Shown here: positions 1 through 9,091 of the stretch, piece after piece
How positions within the stretch are numbered: position 1 is the first letter of the stretch
Layout of the letters: each line of letters starts with the position of its first letter
Assembly: GCF_012184425.1 (NCBI RefSeq)
Contig: NZ_VTOW01000001.1
Location: forward strand, 744,001 to 808,000
DNA length: 64,000 bases
Reading direction: 5' to 3'
DNA from: Candidatus Manganitrophus noduliformans
GTDB lineage: Bacteria; Nitrospirota; Nitrospiria; SBBL01; Manganitrophaceae
Notes under the pieces: model-generated
The model's database searches: none
Told to the model about the DNA's origin: nothing
The model's input: the letters and a program-made list of their open reading frames with translations, nothing else
Position numbers and translations under genes: made by a program

Positions 1-1715
1 GGGTCGACTGCGCGAGCAACCCGATCCTGGAGCAGGATCAGGTCGTCGGCGCCGTCGTCACCCTCAAAGACGAAACCGACCGCAGACGCGCCGAGGAAAA
101 GCTGAAGAAGACCTTCTCCCTGCTCAGCGCGACGTTGGAGTCGACCGCCGACGGCATTCTCGTCGTCGATCAAGAGGGAAAAATTGAACGATTCAACCAA
201 AAGTTTATCCAGATGTGGAATGTTCCAGGCGACATCGTCGCCCTCCGAGAGGACGATCAGGCGCTGGCCCATCTGCTCGATCAGCTGAAGGACCCCGAAG
301 GATTCTTGAAAAAAGTGCGGGAGCTCTCTCAGCAATCGGACAAGGAGAGCGATGACTTGTTGGAATTCAAAGATGGAAGGGTCTTCGAGCGTTATTCGAA
401 ACCGCAGCGGATCGGAGGGGAGAATGTCGGGAGGGTCTGGAGCTTTCGAGACGTCACCGAGCGGAAGCAACTTGAAGCGCAGCTCCGACACGTCCACAAG
501 CTGGAGGCGGTCGGCCAGCTCACCGGCGGGGTCGCCCATGAATTCAACAACCTGCTGACGGCGATCACCGTCAGCCTGGAGCTGGCGCGCGAGCAGATTC
601 CTCCCGAGAGCGAAGCGTACAGCCTGCTTGACACGGCCCATGCGGCCGGCTGGCGGGCCGCCGGGCTGACGCAGCAGCTCCTCTCGTTCAGCCGGCGGAG
701 CCCGATCGACCGGCAGCCGCGGCATGTGGGGGAGGAGGTGGAGAAGGTCGCCCGCCTTTTCCGGCAAGCGATCGATCGCCGGATTCGGATGGAGACGGGG
801 GTGGACGACGATCTCTGGCCCGTATTGGCCGACGCGGGACAGATGAACCAGCTGATCATGAATCTCTGCGTCAACGCGCGCGACGCCCTGCTGGAGCGGA
901 TGGAGAAAAACAGCGGCTCCCCGGCGCCGGCCGACTGGGAGCCGCGCATTTCGATCCATGTCGGGAACGTTCAGGTCGATGGGGCGCACCGCCAGGTCCA
1001 CCCGAACGCCCGGACGGGGAAACATGTCTGTCTCCGCATCGCCGACAACGGCGTCGGAATCGATGAGGAGATCCGCCACCGGATCTTCGAGCCCTTCTTC
1101 ACCACCAAGAAGGTCGGGCGGGGGACCGGGTTGGGGCTGTCGGCCGTCTACGGAATCGTCGCCGCGCATCAAGGCTGGATCGAGATGCAGAGCGTCAAGG
1201 GGGAAGGAACCACCTTCTCTGTTTATTTTCCCCGGACCGAAAAAGGGGTCCGTTCGATCCCCGCTTCCCCCCTTGCCGAGAAGCCTCCCGCGGACGAAGG
1301 GAAAACCATTCTTGTCGTCGACGATGAGGAGGCGATTCGAACACTCGGACGCGCCGTTCTGGAACACGAAGGGTATCGGGTTCTGACGGCGGAAGACGGC
1401 CGGGAAGCGGTCGAGCTGTTCGTTCGAAAAAAGCAAGAGATCGATCTGGTGATCCTCGACCTGACGATGCCCTACCTCTCGGGGGGAGAGGTGTTGCACC
1501 AACTTCGCCAAATCGAACCGAATCTGAAAGTCATTATCTCCAGCGGCCATCGCGCCGATCACTCCTTGGATTTCACCGATGTCTCCTTTCTTCAGAAACC
1601 CTACCGACCGGCCGATCTCCTCCAAAAGGTGATCGACGCTTTGCGGCAGGCCGTTCAGGAGAGGCCTCCCGCGGCCTCCTCCGATTTCCCATCCTCTTTT
1701 CGTTCCAACGGTTGA
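1..1715 (+). CDS. hybrid sensor histidine kinase (PAS-HisKA-HATPase-REC), 5' truncated by the window
   Basis: The frame is open from base 3 with no stop, so the N-terminus lies upstream; the visible TTG at 135 is only the first start-like codon in view. In order I see the tail of one PAS domain, a second PAS domain ([16 protein letters not shown]), an H-box GGVAHEFNN (His codon near 537), the N and G boxes of a GHKL kinase (ADNGVG, GTGLGL) and a C-terminal receiver domain with VVDDEE and the phospho-acceptor in VILDLTMP (Asp near 1458). The receiver fused to the kinase suggests a phosphorelay or self-regulating hybrid kinase at the membrane or in the cytoplasm. The ligand cannot be inferred. 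Class certain, pathway unknown. Confidence 0.9.
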   Translation, partial: VDCASNPILEQDQVVGAVVTLKDETDRRRAEEKLKKTFSLLSATLESTADGILVVDQEGKIERFNQKFIQMWNVPGDIVALREDDQALAHLLDQLKDPEGFLKKVRELSQQSDKESDDLLEFKDGRVFERYSKPQRIGGENVGRVWSFRDVTERKQLEAQLRHVHKLEAVGQLTGGVAHEFNNLLTAITVSLELAREQIPPESEAYSLLDTAHAAGWRAAGLTQQLLSFSRRSPIDRQPRHVGEEVEKVARLFRQAIDRRIRMETGVDDDLWPVLADAGQMNQLIMNLCVNARDALLERMEKNSGSPAPADWEPRISIHVGNVQVDGAHRQVHPNARTGKHVCLRIADNGVGIDEEIRHRIFEPFFTTKKVGRGTGLGLSAVYGIVAAHQGWIEMQSVKGEGTTFSVYFPRTEKGVRSIPASPLAEKPPADEGKTILVVDDEEAIRTLGRAVLEHEGYRVLTAEDGREAVELFVRKKQEIDLVILDLTMPYLSGGEVLHQLRQIEPNLKVIISSGHRADHSLDFTDVSFLQKPYRPADLLQKVIDALRQAVQERPPAASSDFPSSFRSNG

Positions 1716-1792
1716 TATTCCGCCTCTGTGGTTTAACCGAAAATTGATCTGAATTTGATCCCGTTGTTGCCTGGAGATGGGATGCTGAGGGT

Positions 1793-1825
1793 GGCGAATC
1801 GATTCGCCCTCTCCCGGAGGGAGAG
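1793..1825. other. two adjacent hairpins (palindrome plus stem-loop)
   Basis: Bases 1793-1808 form a perfect 16-bp palindrome, GGCGAATC/GATTCGCC. It is followed at once by CTCTCCC-GGA-GGGAGAG (1809-1825). They lie between the kinase stop and the ribosome binding site of the next small gene. No T-run follows, so a terminator is not obvious; a protein-binding palindrome or a 5'-leader structure is equally possible. Confidence 0.45.
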
Positions 1826-1855
1826 ATCGGCCACTTTAAGAAAAGGGAGGAAAAG

Positions 1856-2086
1856 ATGAATCAGGGATTTCTGGAATATGGGCTTCCGACGTTGATTGCC
1901 CTGGTCTTTGTGAATTTCGTCTGGGCCTGGATTGTGGCGGCGGCGAAGCCGCCCGGGGGCTCGGAGGACGAACCTCTTTCGGGTGAGGGTCATCCGGATT
2001 GGAAGTATCTGGAGGATGCGGGGCCGGAGGGGGTTCGAAAGAGCCTCTCCGAAGAGATCCGGCCGAAGACCAAGGTGCCCGGGTGA
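1856..2086 (+). CDS. small single-pass membrane protein, unknown function
   Basis: A 76-residue protein with a good Shine-Dalgarno (GGGAGG six bases before the ATG). Residues 9-30 form one hydrophobic segment; the rest is a charged, Pro/Gly/Glu-rich cytoplasmic or periplasmic tail. The gene sits alone downstream of the hybrid kinase and converges on the TPR gene. I do not recognise a family. The clear start signal and sensible membrane topology support a real gene. Confidence 0.6.
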   Translation: MNQGFLEYGLPTLIALVFVNFVWAWIVAAAKPPGGSEDEPLSGEGHPDWKYLEDAGPEGVRKSLSEEIRPKTKVPG

Positions 2087-2110
2087 GATGGAGCTCAGGA
2101 GCGGTAGATC

Positions 2111-2131
2111 AAGCCGCGATTAAAGCGGCTT
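2111..2131. terminator. stem-loop between convergent genes
   Basis: AAGCCGC-GATTAAA-GCGGCTT is a perfect 7-bp stem with a 7-base loop between the converging genes ending at 2086 (+) and 2147 (-). There is no strong T-run on either side, so termination is inferred from position and stem only. Confidence 0.4.
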
Positions 2132-2146
2132 GGTCTCTCCTTGCCG

Positions 2147-4576
2147 TTATTGGATGCGCCGCTCCTGCGCGTTTGCCAATCCGAACGTCTGGACCTTCCG
2201 GAACGCTTCGACCGCTTCTCTGAAGCGGCCGAGTCTTTGAAGGATATGGCCTTTGTATTGCCAGGCTTTTTGAAAATCGGGCTTCAGGGAGAGGGCCTTC
2301 TCATACGCCTTCAACGCCGCGTCGTCCCGGCCCAACTCTTCCAGGGAGATCCCCGCGCTGACCCAGGATTCCGCGTTTTCAGGAAACAGTGCAAGGGCCT
2401 TCTCGTACGCCGCCAGCGCCGCTTCATGACGGCCTAATCTGGCAAGAACGAGCCCTTTCTGATACCAGGGACCGGAGAGGTTCTGATTGAGGGAGGCGGC
2501 CCGATCATACGCGGCGAGCGCTTCGTCATCTCTTTTTAGACGCTCCAGGAGAAGTCCTTTTCTAAACCAGGGATCGGGATCGTTGGGCGCAAAGGCAATC
2601 ATTTTTTCATACGCTTCCAGGGCTGTCTGGGTGCGTCCTAATTTTTCGAGGACAATCCCTTTGTTGTACCAGGCCTCTTGGAAGCCGGGCTTCAGCGTGA
2701 TCGCCTTCTCGTTCGCTTTCAACGCCTCTTCCAGACGGCCGAGCCGCTCCAGGGCAACCCCTTTCAACCGCCAGACCTCCGGCGTCTCCGGTGTGACGGC
2801 GGCGATCTTCTCTGTTAATTTCAGCGCCTCTTCAACCCGTCCCAATTTGATTAGTGTCGTTCCCTTTTGTTGCCAGAGCTCCGTTTCGTCCGGGTTGAGC
2901 TGGAGGAATGTTTCAAAGGAGGCGAGGCTCTTCCGGTGACGGCCGAGCCGCTCCAGGAGGGCCCCTTGACTGTACCAGATCTCCGAACGATCGGCGGCGT
3001 GTCTGAGGGCCTGCTCATAGGCCTTCAGCGCTTCCTCGAATAAATTTATTTTCTCAAGGACGAGTCCTTTCCGATGCCGGGCTTCCGCGTATTCACTTTT
3101 GAGCCGAATCGCCTCATCAAAAGCGGCCAGCGCTTCCGGGTCCCGGCCTAATCGTTCCAGCGCAACCCCTTTGCCGAACCACCCTTCGGGATGATCGGGT
3201 TTGAGCGCGATCGCCTTCTCGAAAGCGACCAGCGCTTCTTTCGCTTGATCCAAGTTGACGATGGAAAGGCCCTTCGCGTACCATCCCTCAAAAAAATCAG
3301 GTTTGAATGTGACGGCGTGATTGTAAGCGGCCGACGCTTCTTCATGCCGGCCTAATCTCGCGAGGACGTTTCCTTTGCTGAACCAGGCGTCTCCATGTTC
3401 GGGATCGAGATGAAGGGTTTTCTCAAGCGCGGTCAACGCTTCTTGATCCCGGCGTAATTGACTCAGCGTCACCCCTTTGTGATGCCAGGCCGAGACATGT
3501 TCGCCGTTTCGTTTGAGTGTTTCCTCTGCGGCGGCCAGGGCCTCCTCATGCCGGCCCAACCGTCCGAGGGAGACCCCTTTCCCGAACCAGGCTTCCGAAT
3601 GCGCCGGATTGAGTTGAAGCGCCTGCTCGAACGCGTCGAGCGCCGCTTGGTCCCGGCCCGATCGGCTGAGCGATCCTCCTTTCCCGAACCAGGCCCGGTC
3701 GAGCCGCGGATGGAGGGTGATCGCTTGATTAAATGCCTCCAGCGCTTCCGGCTCCCGGCCCATGCGGGCGAGCATATTTCCTTTTTCGAGCCACGCTTCG
3801 GGATCATCGGGCTTCAGCCTCAGGGTTTCTTCAAACGCTTTCAGCGCCTCTTCCTCCCGGCCCAATCGCGCCAGGGAGAGGGCTTTGTGGTACCAGGCCT
3901 CTACATTGAAGAGATTTACGATGAGGGCCTGTTCATGGGCGGCGAGCGCTTCGCTGTCCCGGCCCAACCTGTTGAGGGCGATCCCTTTCCGGAGCAGCGC
4001 TTCGGTGTAAAACGGGTTGAGCGCGAGGGCCTGCTCGAACGCGCTCACGGCCGCCTCATTTCCTCCCAGGCGGCTCAATGAGAGCCCTTTAAAATACCAG
4101 CCTTCCGGCGATTCGGGGGCGAGGCCGGCGGCCCGTTCAAACGATGCGGCCGCTTCTTCCTCCCGATCTAGACGGCCGAGGGAGATCCCTTTGCCATACC
4201 AGGCTTCAATGAAATGGGGTTTGATCTCGACCGCCTGCTCGAACGCGTCCAGCGCTTTTTGCTCGTCGCCTATTTTGTGGAGGAGAACCCCTTTGCTGCG
4301 CCAGGCCTCCGCATAGTCGTGTTTGTAGCGGATGGCCCGCTCGAACGCTCCGAGCGCCTCTTCATCCTGGCCGTTGTTTTCGAGGGCGGTTCCTTTCACA
4401 AGCCATTCGTAGGCGTCGCGGGAATGATCGGCCAGGGGGCGGCATGGATTTGAAAGGTCGGCGGGGTTGCAGGGGGTGGCGCAGCCGGGTAGGGTGGTTG
4501 CCGCGGAGAGGGCGAGGAGGATCAGCGTGATCGATAGTGGGACGGCTTTGCGGTTTTTAATTTTTTCCGGGGTCAT
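2147..4576 (-). CDS. TPR-repeat lipoprotein
   Basis: An 809-residue protein. The N-terminus is a lipoprotein signal (hydrophobic stretch then LPGC near residues 29-32), so it should be lipid-anchored on the periplasmic side. After about residue 50 come roughly 22 consecutive 34-residue tetratricopeptide repeats of the form W..KG..L..LGR.EEAL.A.E.A..L.P, nearly identical to each other. TPR solenoids bind proteins; partners cannot be inferred. The repeats also give a 102-bp periodicity in the DNA, which may permit expansion or contraction of the array. Upstream on the same strand is the small metal-domain-like gene, separated by a hairpin at 4699-4738. Family certain, specific role unknown. Confidence 0.9.
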   Translation of the reverse strand: MTPEKIKNRKAVPLSITLILLALSAATTLPGCATPCNPADLSNPCRPLADHSRDAYEWLVKGTALENNGQDEEALGAFERAIRYKHDYAEAWRSKGVLLHKIGDEQKALDAFEQAVEIKPHFIEAWYGKGISLGRLDREEEAAASFERAAGLAPESPEGWYFKGLSLSRLGGNEAAVSAFEQALALNPFYTEALLRKGIALNRLGRDSEALAAHEQALIVNLFNVEAWYHKALSLARLGREEEALKAFEETLRLKPDDPEAWLEKGNMLARMGREPEALEAFNQAITLHPRLDRAWFGKGGSLSRSGRDQAALDAFEQALQLNPAHSEAWFGKGVSLGRLGRHEEALAAAEETLKRNGEHVSAWHHKGVTLSQLRRDQEALTALEKTLHLDPEHGDAWFSKGNVLARLGRHEEASAAYNHAVTFKPDFFEGWYAKGLSIVNLDQAKEALVAFEKAIALKPDHPEGWFGKGVALERLGRDPEALAAFDEAIRLKSEYAEARHRKGLVLEKINLFEEALKAYEQALRHAADRSEIWYSQGALLERLGRHRKSLASFETFLQLNPDETELWQQKGTTLIKLGRVEEALKLTEKIAAVTPETPEVWRLKGVALERLGRLEEALKANEKAITLKPGFQEAWYNKGIVLEKLGRTQTALEAYEKMIAFAPNDPDPWFRKGLLLERLKRDDEALAAYDRAASLNQNLSGPWYQKGLVLARLGRHEAALAAYEKALALFPENAESWVSAGISLEELGRDDAALKAYEKALSLKPDFQKAWQYKGHILQRLGRFREAVEAFRKVQTFGLANAQERRIQ

Positions 4577-4698
4577 TTTGAATGCTTCATCAAAAACGGT
4601 GAAAGGAGTCCCTAAGGGTATCGCTTTTTTTAAATTGATTCAACGAAAATGTGGGGAGCCGGGCGCTTTGCTCTTGGATTTCAATTCCCAAAACATCA

Positions 4699-4738
4699 AG
4701 GCCCCGTGAGGAGTTTCACTCCTGGCACGGGGCCTTGA
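4699..4738 (-). terminator. rho-independent-like terminator after the 4772-5134 gene
   Basis: A 12-bp perfect inverted repeat (CAAGGCCCCGTG / CACGGGGCCTTG) with an internal AGGAGT-ttc-ACTCCT-like stem. On the minus strand the hairpin is followed by ATGTTTTGGG. It lies just past the stop of the minus-strand gene at 4772. Confidence 0.6.
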
Positions 4739-4771
4739 AATAAAATGGATCGTCGCTCGGCGTGAGACCGG

Positions 4772-5134
4772 TTATAGGGTCATAAACCCGGCTTGTTCAA
4801 TCGCGCTTTTTAGGGAGGACACAGGGACCGCTCCTTTCTCTACGGTCACCGCCGCCAGAAGCTGGTCCGGATCGACCGAGGCTTCCACCACGCCGGGGAC
4901 GGAGAGGAGGACTTGAAGGACTTTTTTCGACGCGGCCTTGGGGCAATCGCCGTCTTCTTTCATGAACTGGACGGAGACCTTTTCGATGGAGGCCGTCCGG
5001 GCCATCGCCGGATTGCTCCCCGAGTAAGCCATCTGCATCGCGTTGTCCGCGGCGGAGTTGAATAAACAACTCATTCCGATCCCGCCTGCGACAAGCACGC
5101 CCGCTCCGAGTGACATGAGAACCACTTTTTTCAT
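4772..5134 (-). CDS. small exported protein with a heavy-metal-associated-like fold
   Basis: About 120 residues starting MKKVVLMS; I chose this start because GGAGG lies at proper distance before the ATG at 5134 (the frame is open 11 codons further up). It has an N-terminal signal or anchor with a hydrophobic stretch, then a C-terminal region (VLQVLLSVPGVVEASVDP...VTVEKGAVPVSSLKSAIEQAGF) matching the beta-alpha-beta pattern of HMA domains such as MerP and CopZ. The family's CxxC metal site is absent: one Cys is seen in DGDCPKAASKK. So it may be a degenerate relative rather than a metal carrier. The domain call is moderate; function is not known. Confidence 0.65.
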   Translation of the reverse strand: MKKVVLMSLGAGVLVAGGIGMSCLFNSAADNAMQMAYSGSNPAMARTASIEKVSVQFMKEDGDCPKAASKKVLQVLLSVPGVVEASVDPDQLLAAVTVEKGAVPVSSLKSAIEQAGFMTL

Positions 5135-5262
5135 CGCTTGTTCCTCCAATGAGAAGTGATGAAACACCGGCTTTGTTGAAACATTAAAACTGGGAATTAA
5201 GGACAGGGTAGTCTTTTTTGTTTTTCTTTGTCAATGAAATTTTGATCGGCGGCAGCTTCCAA

Positions 5263-5814
5263 CTAAAAGTGATAGCCATATCCGAAGGAAATGATAAAAA
5301 ACCTATCGTTTTCAAAACCATACTTAGCTGGTGGTTCACCGGTGGCGTAAAACAGGTCGAGATCGAGGCTGTGACGCGAGAAGAATTTCCATTCGAATCC
5401 GCCCCCAAGGGCGAATCCTTCGAAAACATCAATTGTCCTCTTGGTGTTGTCCGTAGTTGTTGTTACCCTTCCGATCACGCCATAAAAGGCCGCCAGCCGG
5501 GGCCGGAACCTTTTTAGCTCTGGAAAGGGATAGATCCTTCCTCCGACGGCCCAGCCCTTAAATCCGTCGCCTGCAGAGCCGTATCCGCCGCTTGCCTCCA
5601 CCAAATCATTCACGCGGAAACTCAGATTAAATCCGAGCACGCCGTAGGGGACGCCCAGTCCCACGCCGAGCCGAAAGGGATATATTTTGCTCTGCGGCGG
5701 TTCCTCTGCAAAAGCGGTTTTGTTGATGATTAAAAGAAAGGTTCCGATGAGAATAAATCTGAATAACCAGCGACTTGCCCGACCATATACAATCATTTGT
5801 CTCCGCAGAAACAC
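5263..5814 (-). CDS. putative outer-membrane beta-barrel protein
   Basis: 183 residues from a GTG at 5814 (an internal ATG at 5796 is possible). A signal peptide ends near AFAEEPPQ (about residue 36). The mature part alternates aromatic and glycine-rich strands (FRLGVGLGVPYGVLGFNLSF, GWAVGGRIYPFPELK) and ends in a terminal Phe (SFGYGYHF), the usual outer-membrane insertion signature. The length suits an eight-stranded barrel of the OmpA/OprF-like superfamily, but no named family is recognised. It stands alone; its 5' leader runs into the tRNA-Gly remnant. Confidence 0.6.
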   Translation of the reverse strand: MFLRRQMIVYGRASRWLFRFILIGTFLLIINKTAFAEEPPQSKIYPFRLGVGLGVPYGVLGFNLSFRVNDLVEASGGYGSAGDGFKGWAVGGRIYPFPELKRFRPRLAAFYGVIGRVTTTTDNTKRTIDVFEGFALGGGFEWKFFSRHSLDLDLFYATGEPPAKYGFENDRFFIISFGYGYHF

Positions 5815-5859
5815 TTTTTTTATGAACTCCTCCTACATGAGCCAAGAGCAGACTTATCC

Positions 5860-5915
5860 CGACCGATCGAGAGCTTGGGAAGCTATTACGCTACCACCGC
5901 ACTACTCCCGTACCG
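5860..5915 (-). pseudogene. tRNA-Gly(CCC) remnant, 5' two thirds only
   Basis: Read on the minus strand, the sequence starts CGGGAGTAGTGCGGTGGTAG and continues through TAGCTTCCCAAGCT. This matches the acceptor 5' strand, D arm and anticodon arm (loop TTCCCAA, anticodon CCC) of bacterial tRNA-Gly in order and spacing. After the anticodon arm the match stops: no T arm (no GGTTCGA) and no 3' acceptor strand follow. CTCCCG immediately before the 5' end forms a hairpin with CGGGAG (5904-5918). I infer a truncated tRNA at a former recombination boundary; the exact limits are approximate. Confidence 0.45.
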
Positions 5916-5932
5916 GGAGCAAAAGGTCCCTT

Positions 5933-7429
5933 TTACTTCGGGCTCTCCTCTGTAACCTCGCTGTTCAAATCGCTTGCAATCAGCCTGAACTGCTCCAAGG
6001 CAGCTTCAAGATCTTCAACAATCTCTTGCGCAATCACGCCCGGTTCGGGGAGGTTTTCGGAGGCTTCGAGGGTTTCGTCTTTGAGCCAGAAGATGTCGAG
6101 GCTCGCCTTGTCGCGGCTGACGAGTTCGTCATAGCCGTAGGCGCGCCAGCGGCCGCTCGGATTCTTCTCGGACCAGGTTGGCTTGCGGTGATGGCGGTTC
6201 TTCGGGTTGTAGCAGGTGACGAATTCGTCTAGGTCTTCACGCTTCAGCGGATTGGTCTTGAGAGTGAAGTGCATGTTGGTCCGCAGATCATAGATCCAGA
6301 GCTTTTTTGTCCAGGGCGTTTCGCTTCCGGGCTTCTTGTCGAAGAAGAGGACGTTCGCTTTCACCCCTTGAGCATAGAAAAGACCGGTGGGGAGGCGCAG
6401 CAGCGTGTGGACCTCGCACTCGTGGAGCAGCTTGCGGCGGATCGTCTCACCGGCGCCCCCTTCGAACAACACGTTATCGGGAACGACGATTGCGGCGCGT
6501 CCGTTTTGCTTGAGAAGCGACTTCACATGCTGGAGGAAGTTGAGTTGCTTGTTGGAGGTCGTCGCCCAAAAGTCATCCCGCTCGTACGTTTCTTTTTCCT
6601 TGGAGACTTCCCCTTCCGCGCCGACCACGGTGATACTGCTTTTCTTTCCGAAAGGAGGATTGGTGAGGACGATATCGAAGCGTTCTCCCGGATCTTTCGC
6701 CAGGGCGTCACCGACAACAATCGGCATATTCTGCTCACTTCCGATGCCGTGAAGCAGCAGATTCATCGCGCAGACCCGCGCCGCGCCGTGGACGATTTCC
6801 CAGCCTTTGAAGATTTCTCCTTTGAGTCTTTTCTTCTCTGTCTTCGTGAGGTTGGGATTGTGATGAAGCAGGTAATCGTGCGCTGCCAGCAAAAACCCGC
6901 CCGTGCCGCAGGCCGGATCACAGACCGTTTCATCCGGTTCGGGAGCAACGGCATCGACCATCGCTTTGATTAATGGCCGCGGGGTAAAGTATTGACCAGC
7001 GCCCGATTTGATGTCTTGTGCATTCTTCTCCAGCAGCCCTTCGTAAGCATCTCCTTTCACATCGGCGCTCATCGCCGACCAGTTCTCCCGATCGATCAAA
7101 TCTTTAATGAGCCGCTCCAATCGCGCAGGTGTTTGGAACTTGTTTTGGGATTTTCCAAAGATCAGCCCCAGCAGGCCCTTTTCTTTGCCAAGCTCTTCAA
7201 GAACGTGGCGGTAGTGATCGAACAGTTGATCGCCGTCTTTCTTGAGCAGAGTCGGCCAGCTAAACTTCTCCGGGACGGAGCTCGGCTGATGGTAGGGAGG
7301 CTTCGTCCGCTCATCGGCCATTTTGAGGAAGAGCAGGTAGATCAACTGCTCGACATAATCGCCATAGCTCATTCCATCGTCGCGCAGGACATTGCAGTAG
7401 TTCCAGAGTTTTTGAACGATGGCACTCAT
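5933..7429 (-). CDS. hsdM: Type I restriction-modification methyltransferase subunit M
   Basis: 498 residues, normal length for HsdM. An N-terminal helical domain (WNYCNVLRDDGMSYGDYVEQLIYLLFLKMADE) is followed by an N6-adenine methyltransferase domain with SAM motif DPACGTGGFL and catalytic motif TNPPFG. It methylates adenine in the bipartite site chosen by HsdS, protecting DNA from HsdR. It is the last gene of the minus-strand locus; the GHKL ATPase gene ends 58 bases upstream of its start. Its GC-rich codon use matches hsdR but differs from the ATPase gene next door. Function is certain by family. Confidence 0.95.
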   Translation of the reverse strand: MSAIVQKLWNYCNVLRDDGMSYGDYVEQLIYLLFLKMADERTKPPYHQPSSVPEKFSWPTLLKKDGDQLFDHYRHVLEELGKEKGLLGLIFGKSQNKFQTPARLERLIKDLIDRENWSAMSADVKGDAYEGLLEKNAQDIKSGAGQYFTPRPLIKAMVDAVAPEPDETVCDPACGTGGFLLAAHDYLLHHNPNLTKTEKKRLKGEIFKGWEIVHGAARVCAMNLLLHGIGSEQNMPIVVGDALAKDPGERFDIVLTNPPFGKKSSITVVGAEGEVSKEKETYERDDFWATTSNKQLNFLQHVKSLLKQNGRAAIVVPDNVLFEGGAGETIRRKLLHECEVHTLLRLPTGLFYAQGVKANVLFFDKKPGSETPWTKKLWIYDLRTNMHFTLKTNPLKREDLDEFVTCYNPKNRHHRKPTWSEKNPSGRWRAYGYDELVSRDKASLDIFWLKDETLEASENLPEPGVIAQEIVEDLEAALEQFRLIASDLNSEVTEESPK

Positions 7430-7486
7430 TCATCCACCCTAGAAGCAATAGCTTGAACTGGTTTTAGAAACTTAAACATCGGCACC

Positions 7487-9082
7487 TCACAAATCCAAAT
7501 CAAAAAGGATTTTTAAAATTTCTCTAATCGTGCCGCTGTAGTTGGCAACATCCGTATTCGTGATTTCAACAGTAGCTCTCTCGTGGATAAGTTTATTCCT
7601 TAGACTATAATAGTGCTTCACCTTGACTAGGAGTGTTGCTGGTATGGTCACCTTCTTTGATACTTCAGAGATCACGTCCGGTCTGTAGGCAAATAATTGT
7701 TTTATTTTTGAATCTGTGTACTCCTTTGGAGGAAACAGGTCATCGCGATGTACAATGAATTCTTTTAAAGCTATCTCAAAGTTGCTATCGAGGAGTATCA
7801 GGGCAATTCGGTTTTTTGTTTCGAGCTTTTGGCGGAACAGAATAGTGACCGCAGCAACTGATTCTACCAAGCCTAATGTCCAAGGTTGATTGGCTATCTT
7901 CGTTTCATTTTTTGCTTTCAGGGCTTCGACATGGGGAGTGTTTACCTTAGGAAGGGGTGGTAAAATTAGTCTCTTTCCTTGGGGAACCAATGCCCCACTT
8001 ATTATCTGAACCTGACCTTGGGTAAACTTGAATACTGCCTCTTCCCAGTCGTTCTTAAGACGACGTGAGAGCGAGCTAAAGTGGCTTACTAATTGAATCA
8101 AGCAGGGTCGAATCGCTTGGAATAGAGGATGACTAAAATTAATACCAGTCTTACTACTATTCCATGGCATTAGCTTTGCTTTTCCATTCAGGCGTACGAT
8201 TACACGACAGAGGGAGGCATCCGGATGAGGCACACCTGCTTCCGACGCTACAAAGTAGCCAACCTCTCGAGCTTTAAGTTCCTTGACAATTAAACGTTGG
8301 TTACAGTAGAAGTACACGCCATAGTTGTCTAATACAGGATCGCGATCGGAAATTAATCCAGCAGTAATCGCAACTGCAACCTTTCCTAAGCCTGGCAACT
8401 CCACCTCGGAGGTAACTTGCTGAGGCGAGTACCCAGGTGGAAACGTCCAATTCTCAAAATCTATTGGCTTCACAGACTCGCCGTTAAGGGAAATGGAGCA
8501 GGTTTCCATTTGAAGAAACCATTTATACGTCTCGCCAAGGTGTTGTTTGAAAAGTTCGACATCTGAAGCGCTAAATGTTTTACGAAGCGCAGATAAGTCA
8601 ATTGAAGTTACACCTTCTTGGATATCGGGGATCTCATATGCTGGGATCTCCCAATCCGGCGATTCAAGCCAGTCCTTAGTAACGTCAATTTGATAAGTTT
8701 TATCTCCCTTTTTATGAGTCTTGATTATTGTGTTCTCGGCTAATGCTACAACCGCCCGCTTACTTCCAACTCCGAAAATACCAATTGTCTCAGAATCAGG
8801 ACTGTTACTACTGCTTCCTGGGGCAATGAGTACCCGCAAATTTTCTTTGGAGACCCCACCGGCATTATCTTTAACGCAAATTAGCTGCCGATCCGGATCA
8901 AGGGTAATGTCTATAATCAGTGCGTCACGTGGGCTGGTAGCTCTCCATAAATCAAGTGCATTGTCGATGAGCTCGCATAAGGCAGTTTGAATATCATAAT
9001 CACTAATGATTGACCAGAACAATCGTTTGTCTGGTGTGCCGTCGAGCATCGAGGATTCGCGTTTTTGAGTAACGTGATTCAT
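7487..9082 (-). CDS. GHKL (Hsp90/MutL/MORC-like) ATPase inside the Type I R-M locus
   Basis: 531 residues. The Bergerat ATP-binding fold is explicit: ELIDNALDLW (N box, residues 37-46), KDNAGGV (G1, about 71-77) and GIFGVGSKRAV (G2, about 101-111). A second beta-rich domain follows and then a helical C-terminus (SKKVTIPATLLVKVKHYYSLRNKLIHERATV). There is no His-kinase phospho-site or MutL endonuclease motif. It lies between hsdM and hsdS in the same orientation, with hsdS ending 10 bases upstream, so it is probably co-transcribed. MutL/MORC-type GHKL ATPases are known beside R-M genes; what this one does is inference. Its DNA is visibly more AT-rich than hsdM and hsdR, suggesting separate acquisition. 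Confidence 0.8.
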   Translation of the reverse strand: MNHVTQKRESSMLDGTPDKRLFWSIISDYDIQTALCELIDNALDLWRATSPRDALIIDITLDPDRQLICVKDNAGGVSKENLRVLIAPGSSSNSPDSETIGIFGVGSKRAVVALAENTIIKTHKKGDKTYQIDVTKDWLESPDWEIPAYEIPDIQEGVTSIDLSALRKTFSASDVELFKQHLGETYKWFLQMETCSISLNGESVKPIDFENWTFPPGYSPQQVTSEVELPGLGKVAVAITAGLISDRDPVLDNYGVYFYCNQRLIVKELKAREVGYFVASEAGVPHPDASLCRVIVRLNGKAKLMPWNSSKTGINFSHPLFQAIRPCLIQLVSHFSSLSRRLKNDWEEAVFKFTQGQVQIISGALVPQGKRLILPPLPKVNTPHVEALKAKNETKIANQPWTLGLVESVAAVTILFRQKLETKNRIALILLDSNFEIALKEFIVHRDDLFPPKEYTDSKIKQLFAYRPDVISEVSKKVTIPATLLVKVKHYYSLRNKLIHERATVEITNTDVANYSGTIREILKILFDLDL

Positions 9083-9091
9083 GGTTGCTCC

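Noticed and set aside
2147-4576. Several plus-strand ORFs of 100 to 200 codons opposite the TPR gene
   Set aside because: They mirror the 102-bp TPR periodicity on the opposite strand and lack start signals.
5904-5918. Circularly permuted tRNA-Gly, because CTTCCCAAG is preceded by a 3'-acceptor-like CTCCCG
   Set aside because: No T arm with a TTCGA loop lies upstream of CTCCCG, so a permuted tRNA is not supported; truncation is simpler.
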